Source: Fimbriimonadia bacterium | Lineage (GTDB): Bacteria > Armatimonadota > Fimbriimonadia > Fimbriimonadales > GBS-DC | Direction: 5' to 3' | NCBI GenBank assembly: GCA_026129765.1 | Contig: JAHCHP010000029.1 | Coordinates: 1 to 32,980 of the forward strand | Length of the DNA: 32,980 nt | Shown: piece by piece, positions 7,977 through 14,605 of the stretch | Numbering within the stretch: the first letter of the stretch is position 1 | How the letters are laid out: the number at the start of each line of letters is the position of its first letter | Position numbers and translations under genes: made by a program | The notes under the pieces: model-generated | Told to the model about the DNA's origin: nothing | The model's input: only the letters and a program-made list of their open reading frames with translations | Databases searched by the model: none

Positions 7977-7982
7977 CCTCCT
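7977..7982 (-). promoter_or_regulatory. Strong Shine-Dalgarno of livH that fixes its start
   Basis: AGGAGG on the - strand, spaced 8 bases from the ATC at 7968-7966. It is the main evidence that translation begins there and not at the ATG 78 bases further on. Confidence 0.75.
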
Positions 7983-7997
7983 GTCGAATCGCGGACG

Positions 7998-9200
7998 TTA
8001 CATTTGCACGTCGGCAGGCTCAATTTTCGTTTCAAAGGTGATTTTGCCGCCTTTGATCGCGAGGACGGATGCCGATTTGCGCGCATCCCGGTTTTCGTCC
8101 ATGCTGATATTGCCGGACACGCCCGCAAAGTTCTCGACGGCTGCCAGCGCATCGCGGATCGCTTTGCGGTCTGCGCTCTTGGCGGTTTCCATCGCTGCGA
8201 ACAACACATTGGCGGCGTCGTATGCCAGCGCGGCTAAGCCAGTGGGCGTTTTGCCAAATTTCTCGGAATATTTCTTCACAAACTCCTGAATTTTAGGGTC
8301 GGGATCATCCGGCGAATAATGGTCGCTGAAGAAGCAGCCTTCCAACGCATTACCCGCGCCTTTCAGCAGGTCTGGCGAACTCCAGCCATCGCCGCCCAAC
8401 ATCGGAACCGTAATGCCCTGTTCACGCGCTTGGCGGGCAATCAGCCCCATCTTGTCGTAGTATCCGGGTACAAAAACCACCTGCGGATTTTGTCCACGTA
8501 TGGTGGTGAGCTGAGAACGAAAGTCGCTATCGGTTGCTTTGAAGGTCAGTTCGCCCGCAATGGTTCCACCCATCTTGGTAAATGCCTCTTTGAAGAACTC
8601 TGCCAGTCCCACGCTATAATCGTTGCTGTTATCGTAGAGAATGGAGACTTTCGTGGTTTTCAGGTTGTCATGTGCGAATTTTGCCAGCACCGCGCCCTGG
8701 AATGTATCCAGGAAGCAGACGCGGAAGATATAATCGCCTTTTTTAGTTACTTCCGGGTTCGTGGAGGAGGGCGTGATCATCGGAACGCCGTTCTCTTGGC
8801 AGACCGGCGCGCCCGCCAGGCTCAGTTTGCTGGCGACTTCGCCGATGATTGCGGTCGATTTTTCTACTTGTATCAACTTCGTCACTGCGTTTTTCGCTTG
8901 AATTGGATCGGAGCGGGTATCTTCGATTTTCAACTCGATCTGTTTGCCCAGAACGCCGCCCTTCGCGTTGATCTCTTCCACCGCTAAGGTCACCCCGTTC
9001 TTTGTCTCTTCGCCAAAGGTGGAGGTGTTGCCCGTCAGGTCCGCGTAAACACCGATAACGATCTTATCCGAAGAGGAAGTGGTTCCCGAACCGCTGCCTG
9101 TATTGCCGCTGTCGGAACCCGAATTACAGCCATTCAGTGTGACTATTAACGCCAGCGCGCTCAACAACGCCGCGAAGGAATGTCTTTTTTGCTTGCTCAT
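7998..9200 (-). CDS. Branched-chain amino-acid type ABC transporter substrate-binding lipoprotein
   Basis: 400 residues. The N-terminus has a lipoprotein signal (hydrophobic stretch, lipobox TLNGC with Cys25) and a Gly/Ser-rich linker, so it is membrane-tethered. The mature part is a Leu/Ile/Val-binding type I periplasmic fold: IVIGVYADLTGNTSTFGEE, NAKGGVLGKQIELKIED, ITPSSTNPEVTKKGDYIFRV and the hinge region GLAALAYDAANVLFAAM. It captures the substrate and hands it to LivHM; the ligand could be amino acids, or urea or short amides as in related importers, and cannot be fixed from sequence. It is first in the - strand operon; a GGGGAGG lies 7 bases before the ATG. Confidence 0.92.
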   Translation of the reverse strand: MSKQKRHSFAALLSALALIVTLNGCNSGSDSGNTGSGSGTTSSSDKIVIGVYADLTGNTSTFGEETKNGVTLAVEEINAKGGVLGKQIELKIEDTRSDPIQAKNAVTKLIQVEKSTAIIGEVASKLSLAGAPVCQENGVPMITPSSTNPEVTKKGDYIFRVCFLDTFQGAVLAKFAHDNLKTTKVSILYDNSNDYSVGLAEFFKEAFTKMGGTIAGELTFKATDSDFRSQLTTIRGQNPQVVFVPGYYDKMGLIARQAREQGITVPMLGGDGWSSPDLLKGAGNALEGCFFSDHYSPDDPDPKIQEFVKKYSEKFGKTPTGLAALAYDAANVLFAAMETAKSADRKAIRDALAAVENFAGVSGNISMDENRDARKSASVLAIKGGKITFETKIEPADVQM

Positions 9201-9341
9201 GTAAGAGCCTCCCCATCAATGAATGAATGGGGTTTCAATTCGCGAATTCACGACGGTTTCCTGCCTATTCGATAGAAGAAAAGGAAAACGGCAGGAGATG
9301 AGTCGCGCATTATCGAAACAGGGCATCGGAGGTTAAATGCC
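9201..9341. promoter_or_regulatory. Divergent control region between the liv operon and the OB-fold gene
   Basis: This 141-base gap separates oppositely transcribed genes and must hold both promoters. It contains a perfect 12-bp palindrome AATTCGCGAATT (9237-9248) and a CCCCAT/ATGGGG hairpin-forming repeat just ahead of the binding-protein Shine-Dalgarno. No convincing -35/-10 pair was found. Confidence 0.45.
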
Positions 9342-9740
9342 ATGAAAAAACGATACGGATGGATTCTCGCGCTGATGGCGATCAGCGTCAGTTGGGCATT
9401 CCAAGACAGTGATAAGAAAGCGGCGGAGGCTGTGGAAGTATCTGCGCTGTTGAAATCGAGCGACAAGTACCATCGAACAATGGTGCAGGTCACGGGCGAA
9501 GTTCACGATTTCAAAAAGAAAACGTCGAAAGCGAACAACCCTTATACCACTTTCAACTTGGAAGATAAGTCGGGTGTGATCCATGTCTATGTGATGGGAC
9601 ATGTGGATAAAATCAAGGACGGCGACAAAGTGAAAGTGACGGGTAAATTCTTCAAAGAACGCCGGGTTGGCTCTGCCAATTTTAAGAATGAAATCGATGC
9701 CTCTTCCAAAGAGGGCGGCAAAATCGAGAAAAACGAGTGA
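9342..9740 (+). CDS. Small exported OB-fold protein
   Basis: 132 residues. Residues 1-20 form a signal peptide (MKKRYGWILALMAISVSWAF); the rest is charged and Lys-rich. The segment VQVTGEVHDFKKKT, then YTTFNLEDKSGVIHVYVMGH and DGDKVKVTGKFFKERR, follows the strand order of an OB-fold of the tRNA-anti/YdeI type, a fold that binds oligonucleotides, sugars or cations. The family is often annotated as OB-fold nucleic-acid binding, but an exported version may bind something else. GGAGG lies 9 bases before the ATG. The stop overlaps the next gene's GTG (GTGA), so both are likely co-translated. Confidence 0.75.
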   Translation: MKKRYGWILALMAISVSWAFQDSDKKAAEAVEVSALLKSSDKYHRTMVQVTGEVHDFKKKTSKANNPYTTFNLEDKSGVIHVYVMGHVDKIKDGDKVKVTGKFFKERRVGSANFKNEIDASSKEGGKIEKNE

Positions 9741-10501
9741 ATCAACCGCCGTTGAACCGTCTTCTGTTCGCCCAGCGCGTGAGCGACGCAGTCGTTTCTG
9801 TTCTGGGCGAACAGGCAAAGGCGGTGATTCTGAAAGGGTCAACCCTCAAGCCGGAGGAGTTTATTGAGGGCTATTCCGATCTGGATTTGCATGTGTTTGT
9901 GGACCCCAGCGCGCTGCGCGCTCCCCGCGTCCTTTCCTTAGATTACGCGCTTTCTGTTCAACGCGCTTTGGGGGGATTAGTTCCCTCTGAAGCCGGATTC
10001 GATAAGCTCCAAGTTATCTTTATCGATGCGACGCGCTATCCTGCCGACTGGACTCCGCCTGCGCCGGGAACCTATCGATTGCTGCATGGAACTCTGCCAG
10101 ATTCGGCTGCGCCTTTGCCCCCAGAACAAACGCAAGCCCTCGCGAAAGAACGGCTGAAAGATTGCAGGCGCATGGCGGACTCTCTGTTGGACAGCATCGT
10201 GGATAAGCCCGACTCTGCTATGGCGAGTTACACGCGCTTGGCAGGCACGATATTGAAGGGGAGTGTCTTTAGCGCGGATGCCGCGTTAATGATAGGATGG
10301 GAATCGCCCACGCGCTCCTTTTCGGAGCGTCTGAACCGGGTGAATGAAGCTGCTTTTGACGCAGACGACAACAGCCCTTTAATTCGTTTTTTCCAAGCTT
10401 TGACAGACTGGCAAGCGATTAAAACGGACACCGACCGCTTGCGCGCGCTGTTCCGGGATGCAGTCGTGAGTTTGGACGCGCTTTCAGAAATAGAGGTTTA
10501 A
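9737..10501 (+). CDS. Nucleotidyltransferase-fold protein (MNT/aminoglycoside type)
   Basis: 254 residues from a GTG that overlaps the previous stop. The N-terminal part has the DNA polymerase beta-like signature: G34-S35, then SDLDLHVF with D48 and D50, and a possible third acidic residue D97 in LQVIFIDA. The rest is helical, as in proteins where a four-helix HEPN/KNTase-C-like domain follows. Such proteins transfer nucleotides to small molecules, RNA or protein; the substrate cannot be told. No signal peptide, so it is cytoplasmic, which makes its coupling to an exported OB-fold protein unusual. Confidence 0.72.
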   Translation: MNQPPLNRLLFAQRVSDAVVSVLGEQAKAVILKGSTLKPEEFIEGYSDLDLHVFVDPSALRAPRVLSLDYALSVQRALGGLVPSEAGFDKLQVIFIDATRYPADWTPPAPGTYRLLHGTLPDSAAPLPPEQTQALAKERLKDCRRMADSLLDSIVDKPDSAMASYTRLAGTILKGSVFSADAALMIGWESPTRSFSERLNRVNEAAFDADDNSPLIRFFQALTDWQAIKTDTDRLRALFRDAVVSLDALSEIEV

Positions 10502-10555
10502 AGGAGGGGAGCGCTCTCAATATCGGATCAATAGGTTCGTATCAAGAGCAAAATG

Positions 10556-10594
10556 AATCTGAATTTTACTCTCAATATCATCAAAATTCAGATT
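10556..10594. repeat. Perfect 12-bp inverted repeat AATCTGAATTTT
   Basis: AATCTGAATTTT and its exact complement flank a 15-base loop. It lies between the stop at 10501 and the promoter-like site at 10621. No T-run follows, so an operator or RNA hairpin is as likely as a terminator. The loop carries CTCTCAATATC, which also occurs at 10514-10524. Confidence 0.65.
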
Positions 10595-10620
10595 GGTAGA
10601 CAAAATAGAATGTATTCTGC

Positions 10621-10650
10621 TTGACATACGTCAGTTTTATCAGGTACATT
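10621..10650 (+). promoter_or_regulatory. Sigma-70-like promoter for the exported-protein pair
   Basis: A consensus TTGACA (10621-10626) is followed, after 18 bases, by TACATT (10645-10650). The next gene starts 53 bases later with a strong GGAGGGG. This is the best plus-strand promoter candidate in the window. Confidence 0.55.
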
Positions 10651-10702
10651 GCTTTCATTACAAGAATTGGTTTTGTGAAGTTTTGCACAACTTGGAGGGG
10701 CT

Positions 10703-11815
10703 ATGATGCGCAAACAATGGAGATGTTTAGAGTTCAGCGTATTTTTGATGGTAATCGCTGGTACAATAAGCTTAGGTTGGTCGCAAACTGGAGATTCGGA
10801 AGACTTTACGAGGAGGTATGTTGTTCCAGAGGATGATTCCCTTCATTCTTACAACATACCGTTCACTTTTGTCAATGTAGAACATGAACAATCCGATTCG
10901 GGAACAGTGATTCATTTACACACGAAAGAGCGTGAACCAATTCCCCCTAATTCAGTGTACACACTTGAAATCCACACAAGCGACTATATCATTGTGTACA
11001 CACACAACAATTTGTCCTTTCCGGGTTCAACAGGCGATCATTTGGTTCAGGTTATATCGCGTTTTGGCGCGCGACCTCTCGCTCCTGGAGAAGTCATCTT
11101 TCGCGAGAATCAGATCTCATTGTTTGTCCCTCTTCATGTTGAAAATCCCACCGTCGCGATTTTTCGTTATCTTCCATCCAGAGAAGACGAAGAAAAAGCA
11201 GGGGGTTTGTTTGGACAAATAGCCAGCTACTGTTGGTTCAAACGAAGCGAAAGAGGGAGTTTACCGGGATGGCCAATTGCTGATGAATTTCTCCTCACTC
11301 AGCAACAGCGAGGCGGAACCGCGCGTTGGGAACGAGGTCAACAGATTTCCGTTCCTTCTTTTGGAGACAGACCGAGATTGGGAGAGCGGGTTTCTGGAGG
11401 ACCAAATCTCCTTTGGCCGAGAGATATCAACTTAATTCCTGAGGATGGAGCGGTCAGTTTGGGTGGCGGTAAAATTATCGAGTGGGGTCTTGAACAGGGC
11501 AGTTTTCCTTCCTCAGGATACGACTCATCAGATGCGTGGGTAGGGTTGATTGGCGCGGATCAGAATGGAGATGGAAGGCTCCAACCAGGCGAGGTGACAG
11601 GCGTAATCGGTCGATGTAACCCCAATCAAGCCGATAATGACTATTATGTTGATGAAAAAGGGTTCATCCATTGGAAAAACTATGGTAACAATGAGCTTAA
11701 ATTTCATTACATTTACGATTCGTCACGCGATCTGTTAAAGATTTTTGATGAGTCTGGAAATTTAATCTACAAGGGAAAGCCCTCTGGGTGGCGCGATATT
11801 GTCGTTAGGAGGTAG
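10703..11815 (+). CDS. Unrecognised exported protein with an EF-hand-like loop
   Basis: 370 residues, no family recognised. A hydrophobic segment at about residues 11-27 (FSVFLMVIAGTISLGW) looks like a signal peptide; the remainder is polar and rich in beta-forming stretches. Residues 286-297 read DQNGDGRLQPGE, a calcium-binding EF-hand/dockerin-like loop, so Ca2+ binding is plausible. One Cys lies in the signal region and two in the mature part (Cys177, Cys305). Two ATGs stand side by side after GGAGGGG. The DNA is visibly richer in A/T and poorer in gcgcgc runs than nearby genes, suggesting acquisition. It is followed 7 bases later by another exported protein, probably in the same transcript. 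Confidence 0.7.
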   Translation: MMRKQWRCLEFSVFLMVIAGTISLGWSQTGDSEDFTRRYVVPEDDSLHSYNIPFTFVNVEHEQSDSGTVIHLHTKEREPIPPNSVYTLEIHTSDYIIVYTHNNLSFPGSTGDHLVQVISRFGARPLAPGEVIFRENQISLFVPLHVENPTVAIFRYLPSREDEEKAGGLFGQIASYCWFKRSERGSLPGWPIADEFLLTQQQRGGTARWERGQQISVPSFGDRPRLGERVSGGPNLLWPRDINLIPEDGAVSLGGGKIIEWGLEQGSFPSSGYDSSDAWVGLIGADQNGDGRLQPGEVTGVIGRCNPNQADNDYYVDEKGFIHWKNYGNNELKFHYIYDSSRDLLKIFDESGNLIYKGKPSGWRDIVVRR

Positions 11816-11822
11816 TGGGTCG

Positions 11823-12485
11823 ATGAAACTGATAAAAATGGCTTTGATTTCCGGGGTGGTCGCTGTCTCTGCTTGCGCCCTCTGGTGGACACAAACCCAA
11901 AAGGACTATGACAGTGCGCCCAACGGTATTGTTCAGAACGAGCATGACCAAACCAAACGAACCAGTTTTTATTTGAAAACGGATGAAGGATTCGACAAGG
12001 TTCAGCCTGTTCCTTTTCCCATCCCTTTTATTTTGAAACAAGCCCAATGGGAGTCGCTTGGATTGCGCAGCGAGTTGACCATTCAGTTTGATGCCGCCCC
12101 CAAATCGGTCGCCAAAGAAGCCGGGTTTTGCGTTGAAATCGTTGCTAATGAACGGCAAATCATCGTCTGGTGGGGACAGCAAATTCGTCCCCGTTCGTTC
12201 CCTGACACACGACCAACCGATGCGCTTGTGGTTCGCTTGTCAGATAACTCCATTATCGCGCGCGGATCGGGAACATTGAAAGATAAACAATTGAAACTGA
12301 CCTTGCCTATTGAATCTATTCGTGTGGATTCTGTTTATCTATATTACACCCCCTCTCATAAAGCGACAAAGGAAGGGGGAGTAGAATTGATCTCTGCGCT
12401 TCATGCCTATCCCGCGCCTGCGCACGGAAGAAGAGTTCAAAAGTTGCAGGGCGGTTATGTCTGGGCGTCTGAAAAGAGCGAATAA
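11823..12485 (+). CDS. Unrecognised lipoprotein-like exported protein
   Basis: 220 residues from the ATG at 11823, which has a TAGGAGG 9 bases upstream that overlaps the previous gene's end; an in-frame TTG at 11799 is less well placed. The N-terminus MKLIKMALISGVVAVSACAL has a hydrophobic core and a possible lipobox VSAC with Cys18. The mature part alternates strands, and WESLGLRSELTIQFDA, FCVEIVANERQIIVWWG and IRVDSVYLYYTPSHKAT suggest a beta-sandwich, but no family is recognised. Together with the upstream gene it forms a two-gene unit in AT-richer DNA. Confidence 0.68.
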   Translation: MKLIKMALISGVVAVSACALWWTQTQKDYDSAPNGIVQNEHDQTKRTSFYLKTDEGFDKVQPVPFPIPFILKQAQWESLGLRSELTIQFDAAPKSVAKEAGFCVEIVANERQIIVWWGQQIRPRSFPDTRPTDALVVRLSDNSIIARGSGTLKDKQLKLTLPIESIRVDSVYLYYTPSHKATKEGGVELISALHAYPAPAHGRRVQKLQGGYVWASEKSE

Positions 12486-12490
12486 TTCCT

Positions 12491-12578
12491 AAGTAAGTAG
12501 AACCCTCGGATATCGTCTTGATCTACGCTTCGCAAGAAAGCCTTTAAACGATGTCCTTCACCCGGGTTCTACTTACTT
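12491..12578. repeat. 88-bp element with perfect 15-bp inverted ends, possible bidirectional terminator
   Basis: AAGTAAGTAGAACCC (12491-12505) and its exact complement (12564-12578) enclose 58 bases. It lies between convergent genes ending at 12485 (+) and 12625 (-). On the + strand it ends in ACTTACTTTT, a short T-run. The long loop is unusual for an intrinsic terminator and would also fit a tiny non-autonomous mobile element. Confidence 0.6.
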
Positions 12579-12624
12579 TTCTACATCAGAGTCAATTCTC
12601 CCCCAATGGCAACTGATGAAGTGC

Positions 12625-14382
12625 CTACATCGGGTAGCCGTCGCGGCGCAGGACATGTTCCGCCAATTGATTGCGTAGCTGCACCGAATTGACTTCGGGG
12701 ATTTGCGCTAAAGGCAGCCATGCGCTGCGCAGGTCATGCCTGTCTAACGCGCCCAACAGGTACTCCATTCGTTCCAGCATCGAGCTCGCGCTGTCGCGCG
12801 CGAAAACGAGCGCAGCCAGTTCTGCCGCGTTGCCTTCCGCGCCTTTCATCTTCGGCAGGCGGAGCGCAATGCTCTCCATTGCATAGAGCAAGCATGCCAT
12901 ATCGGCGATTGCTCCCGCAATTTCCTGCCGCTGCTCGCGCAGTTGGTCTCCGTAAGTTTCCCAAGCGAGGCGGAATCCATGCAAGGTCATCGTGCGGAAC
13001 TGCTCCACCAGCGCGTTCAACATCGCATGCATGTCGCCCTGCGGCAGGTCGGAAACGGTTTGTCCTTCGCGCCGCCGCGATTCTTCCAGCAACGGCACGC
13101 CAGCCCGCTGCGCTTGACGAATCAGATGCTGTACCAGATTGAGGCGGTTGATTTCGTTCGTGCCTTCATAGATTCGCGGCACACGGCTTTCGCGGAAAAT
13201 TTTGGCGATGGGGAAATCTTCGGTGTAGCCGTAGCCTCCGTGAATCTGGACGGCTTCATCCGCGCAGAACGACTGCACTTCGGTGCCATAGAACTTAATC
13301 AAAGCGCACTCGCCCGCGTATTCACTGGCAGACGTTCGGTAATGCTGGTAGAGGTCGGCTTGATCGGCAGGCAGATGATGGATCGGTTCGAACCATTCCT
13401 GCATCAAGGCGCCGGTCCGGTAGATCATGCTCTCCAAAGCGAACAGCCGCGCCGCCATCTCTGCCAGTTTGTGCCGCATGAGACCAAAGTTGGAAATCGG
13501 CTGCCCGAATTGCTGGCGGTCTTGGGCATATTTCGCTGCCAGTTCAAGCGCATATTTGCCGGTTCCGAGTCCGCTGGCAGCCATTTTATAGCGTCCCATG
13601 TTGAGGGTATTGAGCGCGATATAATGCGCCTTGCCCATTTCGCCTAAGAGGTTCTCAGCAGGCACGAACACATCCTCGAAGCCGACGCGCCGGGTGCTGG
13701 AGCCATGCAGCCCGATTTTTTCCTCTTCGCGCCCGAGATTGACGCCGGGATAGCTCTTTTCTACCAGCAAGGCAGTGAACTGCTCGCCATCCAGTTTGCA
13801 GAAGACGGTGAACAGATCTGCAAATCCAGCGTTGGTAACCCACATCTTTTCGCCTTTCAGCAAATAGCCTTTGCCGTCGGGCGTTTTGGTGGCGCGGGTT
13901 TTCATGCCGAGCGCGTCGGACCCTGACCCGGTTTCGCTGAGGCAGAAGGAGCCGCACCACTCGCCGGAGCCTAATTTCGGCAAGTACTTCTTTTTCTGCT
14001 CGTAGGTCCCTTCCATCACCAGGGGCAAAATCGCCAGCCCGGCATGCGCCTGCAGGGTCAAGCAGGTGGCGGGTTCCGGTCCCAATTTTTCCACGATTAA
14101 CGCGACGGCGGGCTTGGGCAGGTCTAAGCCCTCAAATTCCGCAGGCACTTCGGCGGCGGTGAACCCCAACTCGCCCATTTTGCGGTCTAACTCCCGCATG
14201 AGTCCTTCTTGCGCCTGCTCAATTTGAGGCAGCAAAGGTAAGACTTCTTTTCGGACAAAATCATCGGCGGCTTTGCCGATCATGCGCGTATCCTGGTCGA
14301 AATCTTCGGGCGAGAAGGTCTCTTGGGAAGAAGAGGGCTGCACCAGAAACGCGCTGCTACGCTGCTGTGTCTTTACGCTCAT
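12625..14382 (-). CDS. Acyl-CoA dehydrogenase, long form
   Basis: 585 residues, a FAD-dependent enzyme that introduces the alpha,beta double bond into acyl-CoA in fatty-acid or branched-acid breakdown. Visible signatures are CLSETGSGSDALG (148-160, FAD contact), HGGYGYTEDFPIAKIFRESR (381-400) and VPRIYEGTNEINRL, where E406 aligns with the catalytic Glu of the medium-chain enzyme. The catalytic domain of about 400 residues is followed by about 160 helical residues, as in longer bacterial FadE-like enzymes. A GGAG lies 6 bases before the ATG. It stands alone, without electron-transfer flavoprotein or thiolase genes nearby, so its substrate is open. Confidence 0.93.
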   Translation of the reverse strand: MSVKTQQRSSAFLVQPSSSQETFSPEDFDQDTRMIGKAADDFVRKEVLPLLPQIEQAQEGLMRELDRKMGELGFTAAEVPAEFEGLDLPKPAVALIVEKLGPEPATCLTLQAHAGLAILPLVMEGTYEQKKKYLPKLGSGEWCGSFCLSETGSGSDALGMKTRATKTPDGKGYLLKGEKMWVTNAGFADLFTVFCKLDGEQFTALLVEKSYPGVNLGREEEKIGLHGSSTRRVGFEDVFVPAENLLGEMGKAHYIALNTLNMGRYKMAASGLGTGKYALELAAKYAQDRQQFGQPISNFGLMRHKLAEMAARLFALESMIYRTGALMQEWFEPIHHLPADQADLYQHYRTSASEYAGECALIKFYGTEVQSFCADEAVQIHGGYGYTEDFPIAKIFRESRVPRIYEGTNEINRLNLVQHLIRQAQRAGVPLLEESRRREGQTVSDLPQGDMHAMLNALVEQFRTMTLHGFRLAWETYGDQLREQRQEIAGAIADMACLLYAMESIALRLPKMKGAEGNAAELAALVFARDSASSMLERMEYLLGALDRHDLRSAWLPLAQIPEVNSVQLRNQLAEHVLRRDGYPM

Positions 14383-14402
14383 TTTCGTCTCCTTGCGTTC
14401 AA

Positions 14403-14408
14403 ATTATA
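14403..14408 (-). promoter_or_regulatory. -10 element (TATAAT) ahead of the acyl-CoA dehydrogenase
   Basis: TATAAT on the - strand ends 20 bases before the ATG, leaving a short leader that still contains the GGAG ribosome site. No good -35 was found at normal spacing. Confidence 0.4.
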
Positions 14409-14464
14409 CGCATTAGTTTACCTCATGCCTATCATCATACTCGTTGAAATGAGTTCGCCTTGCT

Positions 14465-14492
14465 GTCACCCTGAGCGCAGCGAACGGGTCTG
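14465..14492 (+). repeat. GTCACCCTGAGCG dispersed repeat, copy 2
   Basis: Twenty-six of 28 bases match 27428-27455. Both copies are followed about 20 bases later by a GAGNTTCGCC motif, so the shared unit is about 55 bases. It lies in the gap between two - strand genes (14383-14605), where nothing else was recognised. Confidence 0.65.
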
Positions 14493-14605
14493 CTGTTTCG
14501 TCTAAGACGGAGTTTCGCCCTACAATTGGGTTCACCCAGCCTGATTACCGCATTCGGAAGGATTGCTGGCTCGCTTTTCAGGATTATAAGATATCGTCCA
14601 CAGTT

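Noticed and set aside
7688..8209. 173-codon - strand frame spanning the livK-livH junction
   Set aside because: Arg/Pro-rich and out of frame with both genes, which are strongly conserved in their own frames.
8319..8987. 222-codon + strand frame over the binding-protein gene
   Set aside because: Lies wholly opposite a well-supported lipoprotein gene and has no recognisable protein features.
9342..9740. Assignment as a cytoplasmic nucleic-acid-binding protein
   Set aside because: A clear signal peptide argues for export, so only the OB fold is claimed.
12491..12578. CRISPR-like repeat-spacer unit
   Set aside because: Only one inverted pair, no direct repeats at regular spacing and no cas genes in the window.
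12943..13647. 234-codon + strand frame inside the acyl-CoA dehydrogenase
   Set aside because: Antisense to conserved catalytic motifs; no ribosome site or domain.
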